Source: an uncultured Desulfuromonadales bacterium
GTDB lineage: Bacteria > Desulfobacterota > Desulfuromonadia > Desulfuromonadales > Geopsychrobacteraceae
NCBI GenBank assembly: GCA_945787295.1
Contig: CALZHQ010000128.1
Coordinates: 1 to 6,102 of the forward strand
Direction: 5' to 3'
DNA length: 6,102 nucleotides
Every line of letters begins with the position of its first letter. Position 1 is the first letter of the stretch. The translations under genes were made by a program, and so were the position numbers. The notes under the pieces were generated by a model. The model was given only the letters and a program-made list of their open reading frames with translations, was not told the DNA's origin and did not search any database. Positions 1-5,690 of the stretch are shown here, in pieces.

Positions 1-439
1 TGTTGATCAATTTGAAACATGACAAGGCTGCGGTAAAACCTGCGGTTCCATAGATCATGCTCTCGCGTAAAGTCAGATTCTCCGGTAGCTTGACGACCCA
101 ATTTGCAGGAACCCGGACATACTCCGCATAGCCCCCGGAGGTATTCATGCCCAAATCGTATCCAGTAACCAGTACCTGCTCTCCTACCTTGAATTCAGGG
201 CTCTTGCTTTCGGCCACTACACCAGCGGCATCTATTCCTGGTGTATGTGGATATTTCCGAGTAACACCCTTATTCCCCGATGCTGAGAGTGCATCTTTAT
301 AGTTCAGAGATGAATATTGAACGTTGATCAACACATCTCCGTCCGGCAAATCATCAATCTGTCTTTGTTTGATCTCTCGTATAAATTGTTTTTCGGCTGT
401 TTCGGTTACGACCATGGCCTTGAAATTGATGTTATCCAT
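1..439 (-). CDS. acuI: AcuI/YhdH-type NADPH:quinone / acrylyl-CoA reductase, N-terminal part (runs off the window)
   Basis: Reading the minus strand from the ATG at 439 gives 146 uninterrupted codons that continue past base 1. The protein begins MDNINFKAMVVTE and has the marks of the zinc-independent MDR (medium-chain dehydrogenase/reductase) YhdH/AcuI family: SSLNYKDAL at residues 43-51, PGIDAAGVV at 67-75, the strand-rich GroES-like fold with GGYAEYVRVP near 102-111, and GTAGFTAA at 131-138 leading into the nucleotide-binding domain. The family is about 330 residues long, so roughly the last 55%, including the NADPH glycine motif, lies outside. Known members reduce acryloyl-CoA or quinone-like enones with NADPH in the cytoplasm; the substrate here is not shown. 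The start is supported by AAGGAG six bases upstream on the minus strand. It points the same way as the oxidase operon, but 307 bases and a hairpin separate them, so it is probably a separate transcript. Confidence 0.9.
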   Translation of the reverse strand, partial: MDNINFKAMVVTETAEKQFIREIKQRQIDDLPDGDVLINVQYSSLNYKDALSASGNKGVTRKYPHTPGIDAAGVVAESKSPEFKVGEQVLVTGYDLGMNTSGGYAEYVRVPANWVVKLPENLTLRESMIYGTAGFTAALSCFKLIN

Positions 440-639
440 ATCGTTCTCCTTGAACTGTCGCGGGTTTCGACCTGTTGCCATTGGTCCGACAAGACTTAAT
501 AACTTTAGCACAAACCAAATTGCATATTCCCCCTCTGCCAGAGTGTTGACCTCTTATTTATCCTCTCAGGGGGTTAGATGACTTCCTAGGAGTTTAATAA
601 CGAAATTCTTACTGGCACTGCTCTCCGGCACACTTTGTA

Positions 640-651
640 TTCAATATTGAA
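640..651. promoter_or_regulatory. 12-bp perfect palindrome, possible operator
   Basis: The sequence TTCAATATTGAA equals its own reverse complement. It sits about 200 bases upstream of the reductase start and is followed by the related GTTGAATTGACA. A palindrome of this size and AT content could bind a dimeric regulator, but no regulator gene is in the window and an AT-rich palindrome can arise by chance. Confidence 0.25.
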
Positions 652-692
652 GTTGAATTGACATCTCCAAACGAGAGCTAACGCCCCACTTT

Positions 693-737
693 CACTCGAA
701 CAGTCCCCGACCCGCTTGTACTCTGACTGTTCGAGTG
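693..737 (-). terminator. 13-bp perfect stem-loop after the oxidase operon
   Basis: CACTCGAACAGTC at 693-705 is the exact reverse complement of GACTGTTCGAGTG at 725-737, leaving a 19-base loop. It lies only nine bases beyond the stop codon of the second oxidase gene, where an operon-end hairpin is expected. On the minus strand it is followed by AAAGTGGGG, with no T tract, so it is not a classical intrinsic terminator. It may instead protect the 3' end of the transcript or act with a termination factor. The stem itself is certain; its role is inferred. Confidence 0.6.
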
Positions 738-746
738 TTGCCTGTT

Positions 747-1892
747 CTATATCACCTCGACAAAGGTTTCGATTTCGGCCAGCTCAGCACCGCTGATCCA
801 GTGTCGGTATTTAATTCGAAACGGATGGATACCGGGCTGGGTCGGGCGCAGCAGCATAGTCCAGCGTTGTGCGGTTGAGAGCCGGAACCGTTTTCCTGCG
901 GGTATGCCGAACGGTCGACTGAAAGCAGAGTGTGGGCTCTGGCCGAGGGTTCGGCCATCGACTTCGACGACCTCAGCGTCGAGGTTGGGGAATACATACT
1001 CGTTCACTGTATAACTGGCATTAACCAATCTCACCAACAGGGTCTGTCCCAATTCCAATTTGCCCGCCACCGCTGGATCGGAAATCGGAGCACCTTGGGC
1101 AGGGACCCCAGTGATCAGGAAAATTTTCGGCTCAAAGCGGTTGAGGCCTGGGTCCTCTTTGCCGGTCGGTCTGCCGTCCTCGTCGACATTATAGAAGGGG
1201 CAGTCGAGCCCGGCCTTGTGATTAATGAACCGATGCCAGCGGGGATCGATGTCGTCAACCGCCCAGATCCGTTCTAGATCGTAGGGAACAACCTCGTTCT
1301 CACGGCGGACCCAGCCCGGTCCACCGAACTCAAAAGGGGCTCCGGTGACCACCGGGTCAACGATCAGCATGCCGTACATCCCCATCTCGAAATGGAGTAC
1401 GGTATTTTTATGACAGTGGTAGATATAGGTGCCCGCATGGGAGGCGCGGAACTGGTACATGTAACGCCCGGACACCTCAAAAGAGGTATGGCCAACGCCG
1501 TCATTGAAGTTGCTCGGTTCGATGCCGTGATGGTGGATGGTGTGGGTGTTCTTTTTCATCTTGCCGATAGAATGCACGATCTGCCCCTCGACAAAACGCA
1601 TCGGCTCCGAGGGGAACATCGCCTCGCCATCCGGCGATTTGAAACCGAACATACGAATTTTCTCACCACCTGGGCCGAGCGGAAAATCATCCTCGTAAAA
1701 CTCCCTCTCGACCACCACATCCGGGCTCACCTCGTCTGGGGTGTCCGGATTGGAATGGGGAATATCACAACTGAAACGCTGGAACATATCTTCACCGGTG
1801 AACGGCTTGCCGTCGGCATCTATGAAAACCACCTTCTCCGGATCAAAGTGACCGCGCGATATAACTTCCAAACCAGTCTTTGCCGTTGCCAT
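747..1892 (-). CDS. cupredoxin/multicopper oxidase protein with N-terminal T1 + half trinuclear site, no signal peptide
   Basis: This 381-residue protein has two cupredoxin-like halves. In the N-terminal half, H117-x-x-H120-x-H122-G matches the MCO HxxHxHG motif, and H159-C160-H161 with H167 and M172 (in YHCHKNTVLHFEMGMYG) matches the second copper motif. Together these provide a type 1 copper (H117, C160, H167, M172) and four histidines for a type 2/3 cluster. The C-terminal half, about 255-381, keeps the fold pattern (LLVRLVNAS, PFGIPAGKRFRL) but has no HxH or HCH motif. Bacterial MCOs normally work in the periplasm, yet the start MATAKTGLEVISRG shows no Sec or Tat signal. GAGAGGAG about eight bases before the ATG supports this start. 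It follows the Tat-tagged partner gene after a 48-base gap, so the two are very likely co-transcribed and form one enzyme. Substrate unknown. A nitrite-reductase-like role is less likely because HCH replaces the usual T1 cysteine context. Confidence 0.85.
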   Translation of the reverse strand: MATAKTGLEVISRGHFDPEKVVFIDADGKPFTGEDMFQRFSCDIPHSNPDTPDEVSPDVVVEREFYEDDFPLGPGGEKIRMFGFKSPDGEAMFPSEPMRFVEGQIVHSIGKMKKNTHTIHHHGIEPSNFNDGVGHTSFEVSGRYMYQFRASHAGTYIYHCHKNTVLHFEMGMYGMLIVDPVVTGAPFEFGGPGWVRRENEVVPYDLERIWAVDDIDPRWHRFINHKAGLDCPFYNVDEDGRPTGKEDPGLNRFEPKIFLITGVPAQGAPISDPAVAGKLELGQTLLVRLVNASYTVNEYVFPNLDAEVVEVDGRTLGQSPHSAFSRPFGIPAGKRFRLSTAQRWTMLLRPTQPGIHPFRIKYRHWISGAELAEIETFVEVI

Positions 1893-1940
1893 CAGTTTGC
1901 TCCTCTCTACAAGCTACTTAATTCGCTTCCGACACCGAGG

Positions 1941-3110
1941 TCATTTGAACAGGGCTGGATCCATCCCCCGAAATAAGGGGAACTCCTCCTCGGAAGGTTC
2001 CGGTCCTCCGATCTGGGGACTGGTAATCTCCCAATCAGTGATCAGCCCGTGCGGATAGTTGCCGCCGGCTGCGGTCTGTGACATTTCAGTGTGACAGTGC
2101 ATGGCAAAGGGCATAGGGAACTCCCTGATATTACTTGGTGGCCAGGGATGAGCATCAGGTGGTGCGCTGAAGGGAAGCAACAGATCCTTGACCGCTCCAG
2201 GTTCCATGGTCCAGGTATCGAGCAGGAAGGGGTTCTCCAGAATCTGACCGTTGTTAGAGAGTTCGTAAACGTGGTTACCGTGAATGTGAGGAGAGTGGGT
2301 TGCCAGCCCTGCATTCAACACCCGCAATAACAGTGGCATTCCAATATTGCCGTGTGGGATGTTTTCCGGATCGTGTGAGGAAAAGAAGCCTGTTTTGCCG
2401 TTTAACGTGAAGTAACGCGGCAAATAGCCGGTAGTGAACTCATCGGGATCGACGATTACTCCAGCAGGCAAACTCTGCACCAGACTGTTCTTAGCAGGAT
2501 CGACAGTGTTAAAGAGCCAGATCCGGGTCCGCTCCGGCACCCAGGGGTCCCCCGGGAATGCAGCCGGCATGGTTCCCCCATACCCCAGGGCATCGAACAA
2601 CTGCTGCACCGAAGCTGTCGGTCGACTGAAGGGTGTTTTACCATTCCCAGGCAGAACTACCAGGGTTCCGTGCAGCCCCATCACCCGGTTAACCGGCGCG
2701 TTGAGGGGATCCAGGTACATGTAAGTCCCCCCTTCGGGGGCTTCAAAAGAGAGTTCTAGGCTACTTCCAGGATGGATGACATCACTCTCCACCACCCCGG
2801 GGATAGCAAAGGCATGCTCCTGCTCCAGCTGATTGCTGATTCGCAGGTTGATGGCCTGTCCCTCTTGGGCAAAAATTGCGATGCCGGGGATATGAGCCCC
2901 ATGGATATTATCAGCAAAGGCCCACATGCTGACCCGACTCCGGTCAACCATCTCGGCCAACACCTCTTTCATCACCAAGTTGAGGTGGCCATCTCCCGAG
3001 GCTGCAAAGGGAGTATGTTTGCGGAAAATTCCCGGGACTGCCACTCCCGCACCGATCGCTACGGTTGCCAAGCCGTAGCTGCCGTACTTAAGAAATTCTC
3101 GTCTTTTCAT
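1941..3110 (-). CDS. Tat-exported cupredoxin/multicopper oxidase protein with C-terminal half trinuclear site
   Basis: This 389-residue protein opens with MKRREFLKYG, a twin-arginine motif (R3-R4-x-F-L-K), followed by a hydrophobic stretch at about 11-29 and a possible cleavage site near FAAS (35-38). It should therefore be exported folded to the periplasm. The N-terminal cupredoxin half (about 45-155) has lost its copper motifs: the second-motif region reads TYMYLDPLNAPVNRVMGLHG, with no HCH. The C-terminal half keeps H272-x-x-H275-x-H277-G and H338-C339-H340, but S344 stands where the T1 histidine would be expected and no axial methionine follows, so it should supply trinuclear-cluster ligands and no type 1 copper. 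NYPHGLITDWEI near 351-362 is typical of the last strand. It is the first gene of a two-gene operon; GGGAAG lies a few bases upstream of the ATG. On its own it looks catalytically incomplete and complements the downstream protein. Substrate unknown. Confidence 0.85.
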   Translation of the reverse strand: MKRREFLKYGSYGLATVAIGAGVAVPGIFRKHTPFAASGDGHLNLVMKEVLAEMVDRSRVSMWAFADNIHGAHIPGIAIFAQEGQAINLRISNQLEQEHAFAIPGVVESDVIHPGSSLELSFEAPEGGTYMYLDPLNAPVNRVMGLHGTLVVLPGNGKTPFSRPTASVQQLFDALGYGGTMPAAFPGDPWVPERTRIWLFNTVDPAKNSLVQSLPAGVIVDPDEFTTGYLPRYFTLNGKTGFFSSHDPENIPHGNIGMPLLLRVLNAGLATHSPHIHGNHVYELSNNGQILENPFLLDTWTMEPGAVKDLLLPFSAPPDAHPWPPSNIREFPMPFAMHCHTEMSQTAAGGNYPHGLITDWEITSPQIGGPEPSEEEFPLFRGMDPALFK

Positions 3111-3163
3111 GATCTTCCCTTTCCGCCCTCACCTCCCGATGATTTTTTTTAGAACTTACTAGC

Positions 3164-3172
3164 AGTATATCA
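3164..3172 (-). promoter_or_regulatory. possible extended -10 promoter of the oxidase operon
   Basis: On the minus strand the sequence reads TGATATACT, that is TG-n followed by TATACT, a good match to an extended -10 element. It lies 54-62 bases upstream of the first oxidase start, giving a leader of roughly 45 bases. No good -35 hexamer sits at the usual distance, which extended -10 promoters can tolerate. Based on motif only. Confidence 0.35.
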
Positions 3173-3236
3173 CCAATACATGACCAGAAAGGTCGGCTTT
3201 ACTGGCTCTCGGATTCTTGGAGCTGATGCATAAGCA

Positions 3237-3365
3237 TTGGGGAGTAACGAAAGAGCGATATATGTGACCCTGACCGAACACAAAGGCGAAGACTTCCACT
3301 TACTGGAAAAGTATCTGGCGGGTTGGGAAGAAGGAGAAGATCCCTTAGCAAACTTCTCTTCTTAG
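3237..3365 (+). CDS. short unrecognised open frame, possibly a gene remnant
   Basis: An open frame bounded upstream by the TAA at 3231 runs to the TAG at 3363-3365. Possible starts are TTG at 3237 or GTG at 3264. From the GTG it encodes 33 acidic residues beginning VTLTEHKGEDFHLLEKYLAG. Its composition looks protein-like (regular E/K/L pattern), but I recognise no family and see no strong ribosome binding site. It ends 22 bases before the DUF1330 start on the same strand, so it could be the tail of a decayed neighbour or a small upstream cistron. It may equally be chance. Confidence 0.2.
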   Translation: MGSNERAIYVTLTEHKGEDFHLLEKYLAGWEEGEDPLANFSS

Positions 3366-3387
3366 ATGAAGGGCCCTGGAGATGGAA

Positions 3388-3673
3388 ATGCCGAAAACGT
3401 ATTTAGTAGGCTGTTATCGTGTGATTAAGAATCCGAACGCGTTAGCTGCCTATGCAAAACTTGGTGGTCTGGCGGTCGTTGCCAAAGGTGGAAAACACTT
3501 GCTCGCGGCGGACGTGTTCACTCAGTTAGAGGGAGGAATAGAAGAGCGGACCGTTGTCGTGGTGCTTGAAAGTTTTGACACAGCAATCGCCCAGCGATGC
3601 TTACCAACAGGCTCTGGCCATCCTCGGTGAGGGGGCGGCCAGAGATTTATGCATCGTTGAAGGGGCTGAGTGA
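3388..3673 (+). pseudogene. DUF1330 family protein gene, broken by a frameshift
   Basis: The first part reads MPKTYLVGCYRVIKNPNALAAYAKLGG, the typical start of small cytoplasmic DUF1330 proteins (dimeric alpha/beta-barrel fold, function unknown, usually about 95-100 residues). GGAG ending six bases before the ATG at 3388 favours that start over the ATG at 3382. The frame stays good to about ESFDTAIA (3588), then turns to RCLPTGSGHPR and stops at 3630. In the next frame, from about 3594, the expected C-terminus resumes as SDAYQQALAILGEGAARD and ends LCIVEGAE at the TGA 3671-3673. Compared with the usual AIAxYxSxAY pattern, about eight bases seem to be missing around 3590. Both halves are otherwise well preserved, so the lesion is probably recent, or an assembly error. 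Confidence 0.8.
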
Positions 3674-3683
3674 AGCTCGATGA

Positions 3684-4598
3684 TGTGCTCTCAATCAGCC
3701 ACAAGGGGAAATCGGCGCGGTCATGGCGATCCAGACTTTCGGCGATTACGGCCGCTGGAATCCTCACCTGCATATCATTGTCGCTGACGGTCTGTTTCTT
3801 TCAAACGGTAGCTTCCATGTCATGCCGAAAGTTGATCTGAAACCGCTGCAGGAGCTGTTTCGCGCTTCGGTGCTGAAGATGCTGCTGAGAGAGGGGCGGA
3901 TCGATGAAGAGCTGATCACCAAGATCATGCGCTGGCGTTATGTATCCGGCTTCAGTGTCCACAAGGGAGATCAGTTGGCGCGTGATGATGGTGACGGCCA
4001 GGAAGCGTTGGCGCAGTACATCATCCGTAATCCCTTCTCGGTCGAGAAGATTCACTACCGGCAGCAGAGCGGCCAGGTCATCTACAAATCAAAGATGAGC
4101 CACGGCAAGAACAAGAAGAACTTCGAAGTCTTCAGCGCCGAGGAATTCATTGCCGCCATCACCCAGCATATTCCGGAGAAGAACTTTCAACTTGTGCGTT
4201 ACTACGGCTGGTATTCCAACCGCTCGCGGGGCAACCGGCAGAAGCGCGGCCAGCTAAAAACACAAGACGATTCAGCGGAAATAGCCGAAACCATCGAAGT
4301 GCTGGATATCAGCGAACACCAACCAAGGAAGATCCCCTCTAAAACCTGGCGTGAGTGCATCAAGAAAGTCTGGGAAGTCGATCCGCTCGAATGTACCCAT
4401 TGCGGCGCAGAGATGAAGATCGTCAGCTTCATCAACGAAGCACCGGTCATCGAAAAAATCCTCAAGCATCTGCAACTCTGGCGGACCGAACATCCCGGCA
4501 AGCCGCCGCCTGACAACCTTTTCGAAGAGATGATTGATTACCAGCCGTTCGACGACGGCTGGGGCAATTATGAAGAGCCGAGCATCACGCTGAATTGA
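3684..4598 (+). pseudogene. IS91-family (HUH) transposase, N-terminally truncated
   Basis: The frame is open from 3684, with the first ATG at 3723 giving 291 residues. It matches the Y2_Tnp region of IS91/ISCR-like transposases, which move DNA by rolling-circle single-strand transfer. Counting from the ATG, the HUH metal site is H15-L16-H17 in RWNPHLHIIVADG, the probable catalytic tyrosine is Y99 in ALAQYIIRNPFS, LVRYYGWYSNRSRG at 157-170 is a family block, and C224-T-H-C227 forms a C-terminal zinc-ribbon half. Recognisable family sequence also precedes the ATG (GAVMAIQTFGDYG), so that methionine is internal and not the native start. Intact relatives are roughly 370-440 residues and begin with a zinc-binding domain, which is absent. 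The upstream boundary falls 10-30 bases after the DUF1330 stop. The remaining frame is intact, but a protein lacking the zinc domain is unlikely to transpose alone. Confidence 0.85.
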
Positions 4599-4795
4599 CT
4601 TTCACGCTGTCGGTCGCGGGAGCGGTGTGCATTAAAACGGCAAAATGATTGGAATTTAAGCGGTTTTTGACCTGTCGGCCGGGGTTTTTGATTGACAGCG
4701 GCGGGCCGCTTCCCTTACAGCGGTAAATAGGTCAATTTTCGAACGAAAGTTGGCGGGGAGGGGCGGGTCACAGCGCCGCAGGCGCGATCCCCGAA
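4599..4795. mobile_element. structured 3' flank of the IS91-type element, candidate element end
   Basis: The region after the transposase stop has no gene but several nested inverted repeats: TTGACCT (4667-4673) with AGGTCAA (4729-4735); AGCGGC-GG-GCCGCT (4697-4710); and CGGGGA (4754-4759) with TCCCCG (4788-4793) enclosing the small hairpin GCGCC-GCA-GGCGC (4773-4785). IS91-family elements have a hairpin-bearing end near the transposase gene where strand transfer starts, so this is the natural place for it. The exact terminus cannot be fixed from one copy. Base composition is much more GC-rich than the AT-rich flank that follows. Confidence 0.5.
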
Positions 4796-4802
4796 AAAGC
4801 AA

Positions 4803-4867
4803 TTACCTATCAGCCAGCTATCAGCATCAGCTTACCTATCAGCCCTGTCAGCCTCAGCCAGCTCAGC
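4803..4867. repeat. short direct-repeat cluster (TTACCTATCAGCC and TCAGC units)
   Basis: TTACCTATCAGCC occurs perfectly at 4803-4815 and 4832-4844, a 29-base step. Within 58 bases there are three copies of CTATCAGC (4807, 4818, 4836) and seven of TCAGC (4810, 4821, 4827, 4839, 4848, 4854, 4863). Spacing is irregular, so it is not a CRISPR array. It begins about ten bases after the structured IS91 flank and ends just before the rhuM promoter. Confidence 0.7.
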
Positions 4868-4868
4868 T

Positions 4869-4896
4869 TTGACAAGTCATGAATATCTAAGATATT
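4869..4896 (+). promoter_or_regulatory. possible rhuM promoter with overlapping inverted repeat
   Basis: A consensus -35 TTGACA (4869-4874) is followed after 16 bases by GATATT (4891-4896), a 4/6 match to the -10 consensus, about 45 bases before the rhuM ATG. AATATC-TAA-GATATT (4882-4896) is a perfect 6-bp inverted repeat that covers the -10, which would suit a repressor site. Motif evidence only. Confidence 0.45.
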
Positions 4897-4939
4897 GTGG
4901 CGATCTGATATTTGATTACCATAGTGGAGCAGCATAATC

Positions 4940-5690
4940 ATGCCTGAAAAAATCGCCATCTATCAATCTGCTGACGGCAAAGCCTTCCTTCAAGTGCGCC
5001 TAGAGCAGGAGACAGTGTGGCTCAGCCAGACTCAGATGGTCGATCTGTTTGAGCGCAGTCAGCCAGTTATATCGCGCCATATCAACAATGTTTTTAAAGA
5101 GGGTGAGCTGGATAAGGAAAGCAATATGCAAAAAACGCATATTGCAAATTCTAGATAAGCCGGTGGCTTTTTACAGCCTCGATGTCATCATTTCAGTTGG
5201 CTACCGGGTCAAGTCTCAACGTGGCACCCAATTCCGTCGTTGGGCAACCCAGGTATTACGCGACCACCTGGTGCAAGGTTATACCCTAAACCGCCAACGA
5301 CTTGAAGAGCAGTCCCGTAATCTGGCGGAGATGCGAAAGGCAATCGAGTTGCTTTCCCGAACCTTGGATCGACAGCAACTTGTCGACGACTTGGGCAAGG
5401 ATGTATTGCAGGTCATCACCGACTATGCTTACGCCTTGAACCTTCTTGACCGTTATGATCACGGAACTCTGAGCATAGAAGATACAAGTGGTCAGAGCGA
5501 CTTCAATCTCGACTACGACCATGCCCGAAGTATTGTCGAATCGATGAAGACCGATTTTGACGGCCTGTTCGGCATTGAAAAAGATCAGGGTTTTAAGAGC
5601 GCCCTCGGTACTATTTATCAGACCTTCGACGGGAAGGAGTTGTATCCCAGCGCAGAGGAGAAGGCAGCTAACCTGCTCTACTTTATATAA
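4940..5690 (+). pseudogene. rhuM: RhuM family protein gene (N-terminal winged-helix-like + Fic/Doc-like), frameshifted and C-terminally truncated
   Basis: The first 71 codons encode MPEKIAIYQSADGKAF, VWLSQTQMVDLFERSQPVISRHINNVFKEGEL and NMQKTHIANS, the conserved N-terminus of RhuM virulence-region proteins. The frame then stops at 5156-5158. Skipping one base (A5153) restores the family sequence at once as SDKPVAFYSLDVIISVGYRVKS, then RGTQFRRWATQVLRDHLVQGY, a coiled-coil-like stretch, and VITDYAYALNLLDRYDH through YPSAEEKAANLLYFI, ending at TAA 5688-5690. Intact relatives are about 330-345 residues and continue with a Fic/Doc-like HSFSDGNKR block directly after this point; only about 249 residues' worth remain, so the Fic-like core motif is gone. 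GGAG 10 bases upstream supports the start. RhuM proteins are often in genomic islands and phage regions; their biochemical role is not settled. The gene is almost certainly inactive, barring sequencing error. Confidence 0.85.
5121..5145. repeat. 9-bp perfect inverted repeat with A-rich loop inside rhuM
   Basis: GCAATATGC (5121-5129) and GCATATTGC (5137-5145) are exact reverse complements around the loop AAAAAAC. The structure lies inside coding sequence, eight bases before the inserted base that breaks the gene. It could have favoured replication slippage. Confidence 0.6.

Larger units (their letters stand above)
440..746. other. intergenic region between the oxidase operon and the reductase gene
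   Basis: No coding region is supported in these 307 bases; the plus-strand open frames here overlap the reductase start antisense and lack recognisable protein features. The region should hold the minus-strand promoter of the reductase gene, but I could not choose a convincing -35/-10 pair. It contains a perfect 12-bp palindrome (640-651) and a 13-bp inverted repeat (693-737), both listed separately. Confidence 0.6.

Noticed and set aside
1392..1976. 194-codon plus-strand open frame over the oxidase gene
   Set aside because: It lies antisense to the well-supported cupredoxin gene with its copper motifs, and has no ribosome binding site or domain pattern of its own.
4803..4867. Possible CRISPR-like array
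   Set aside because: Repeat units are 5-13 bases with irregular spacing and no spacers of constant length, and no cas-like gene is present.
5130..5136. A-AAA-AAC as a programmed -1 frameshift site in rhuM
   Set aside because: The heptamer is out of phase with the reading frame, and the shift needed is +1 and further downstream at 5153.
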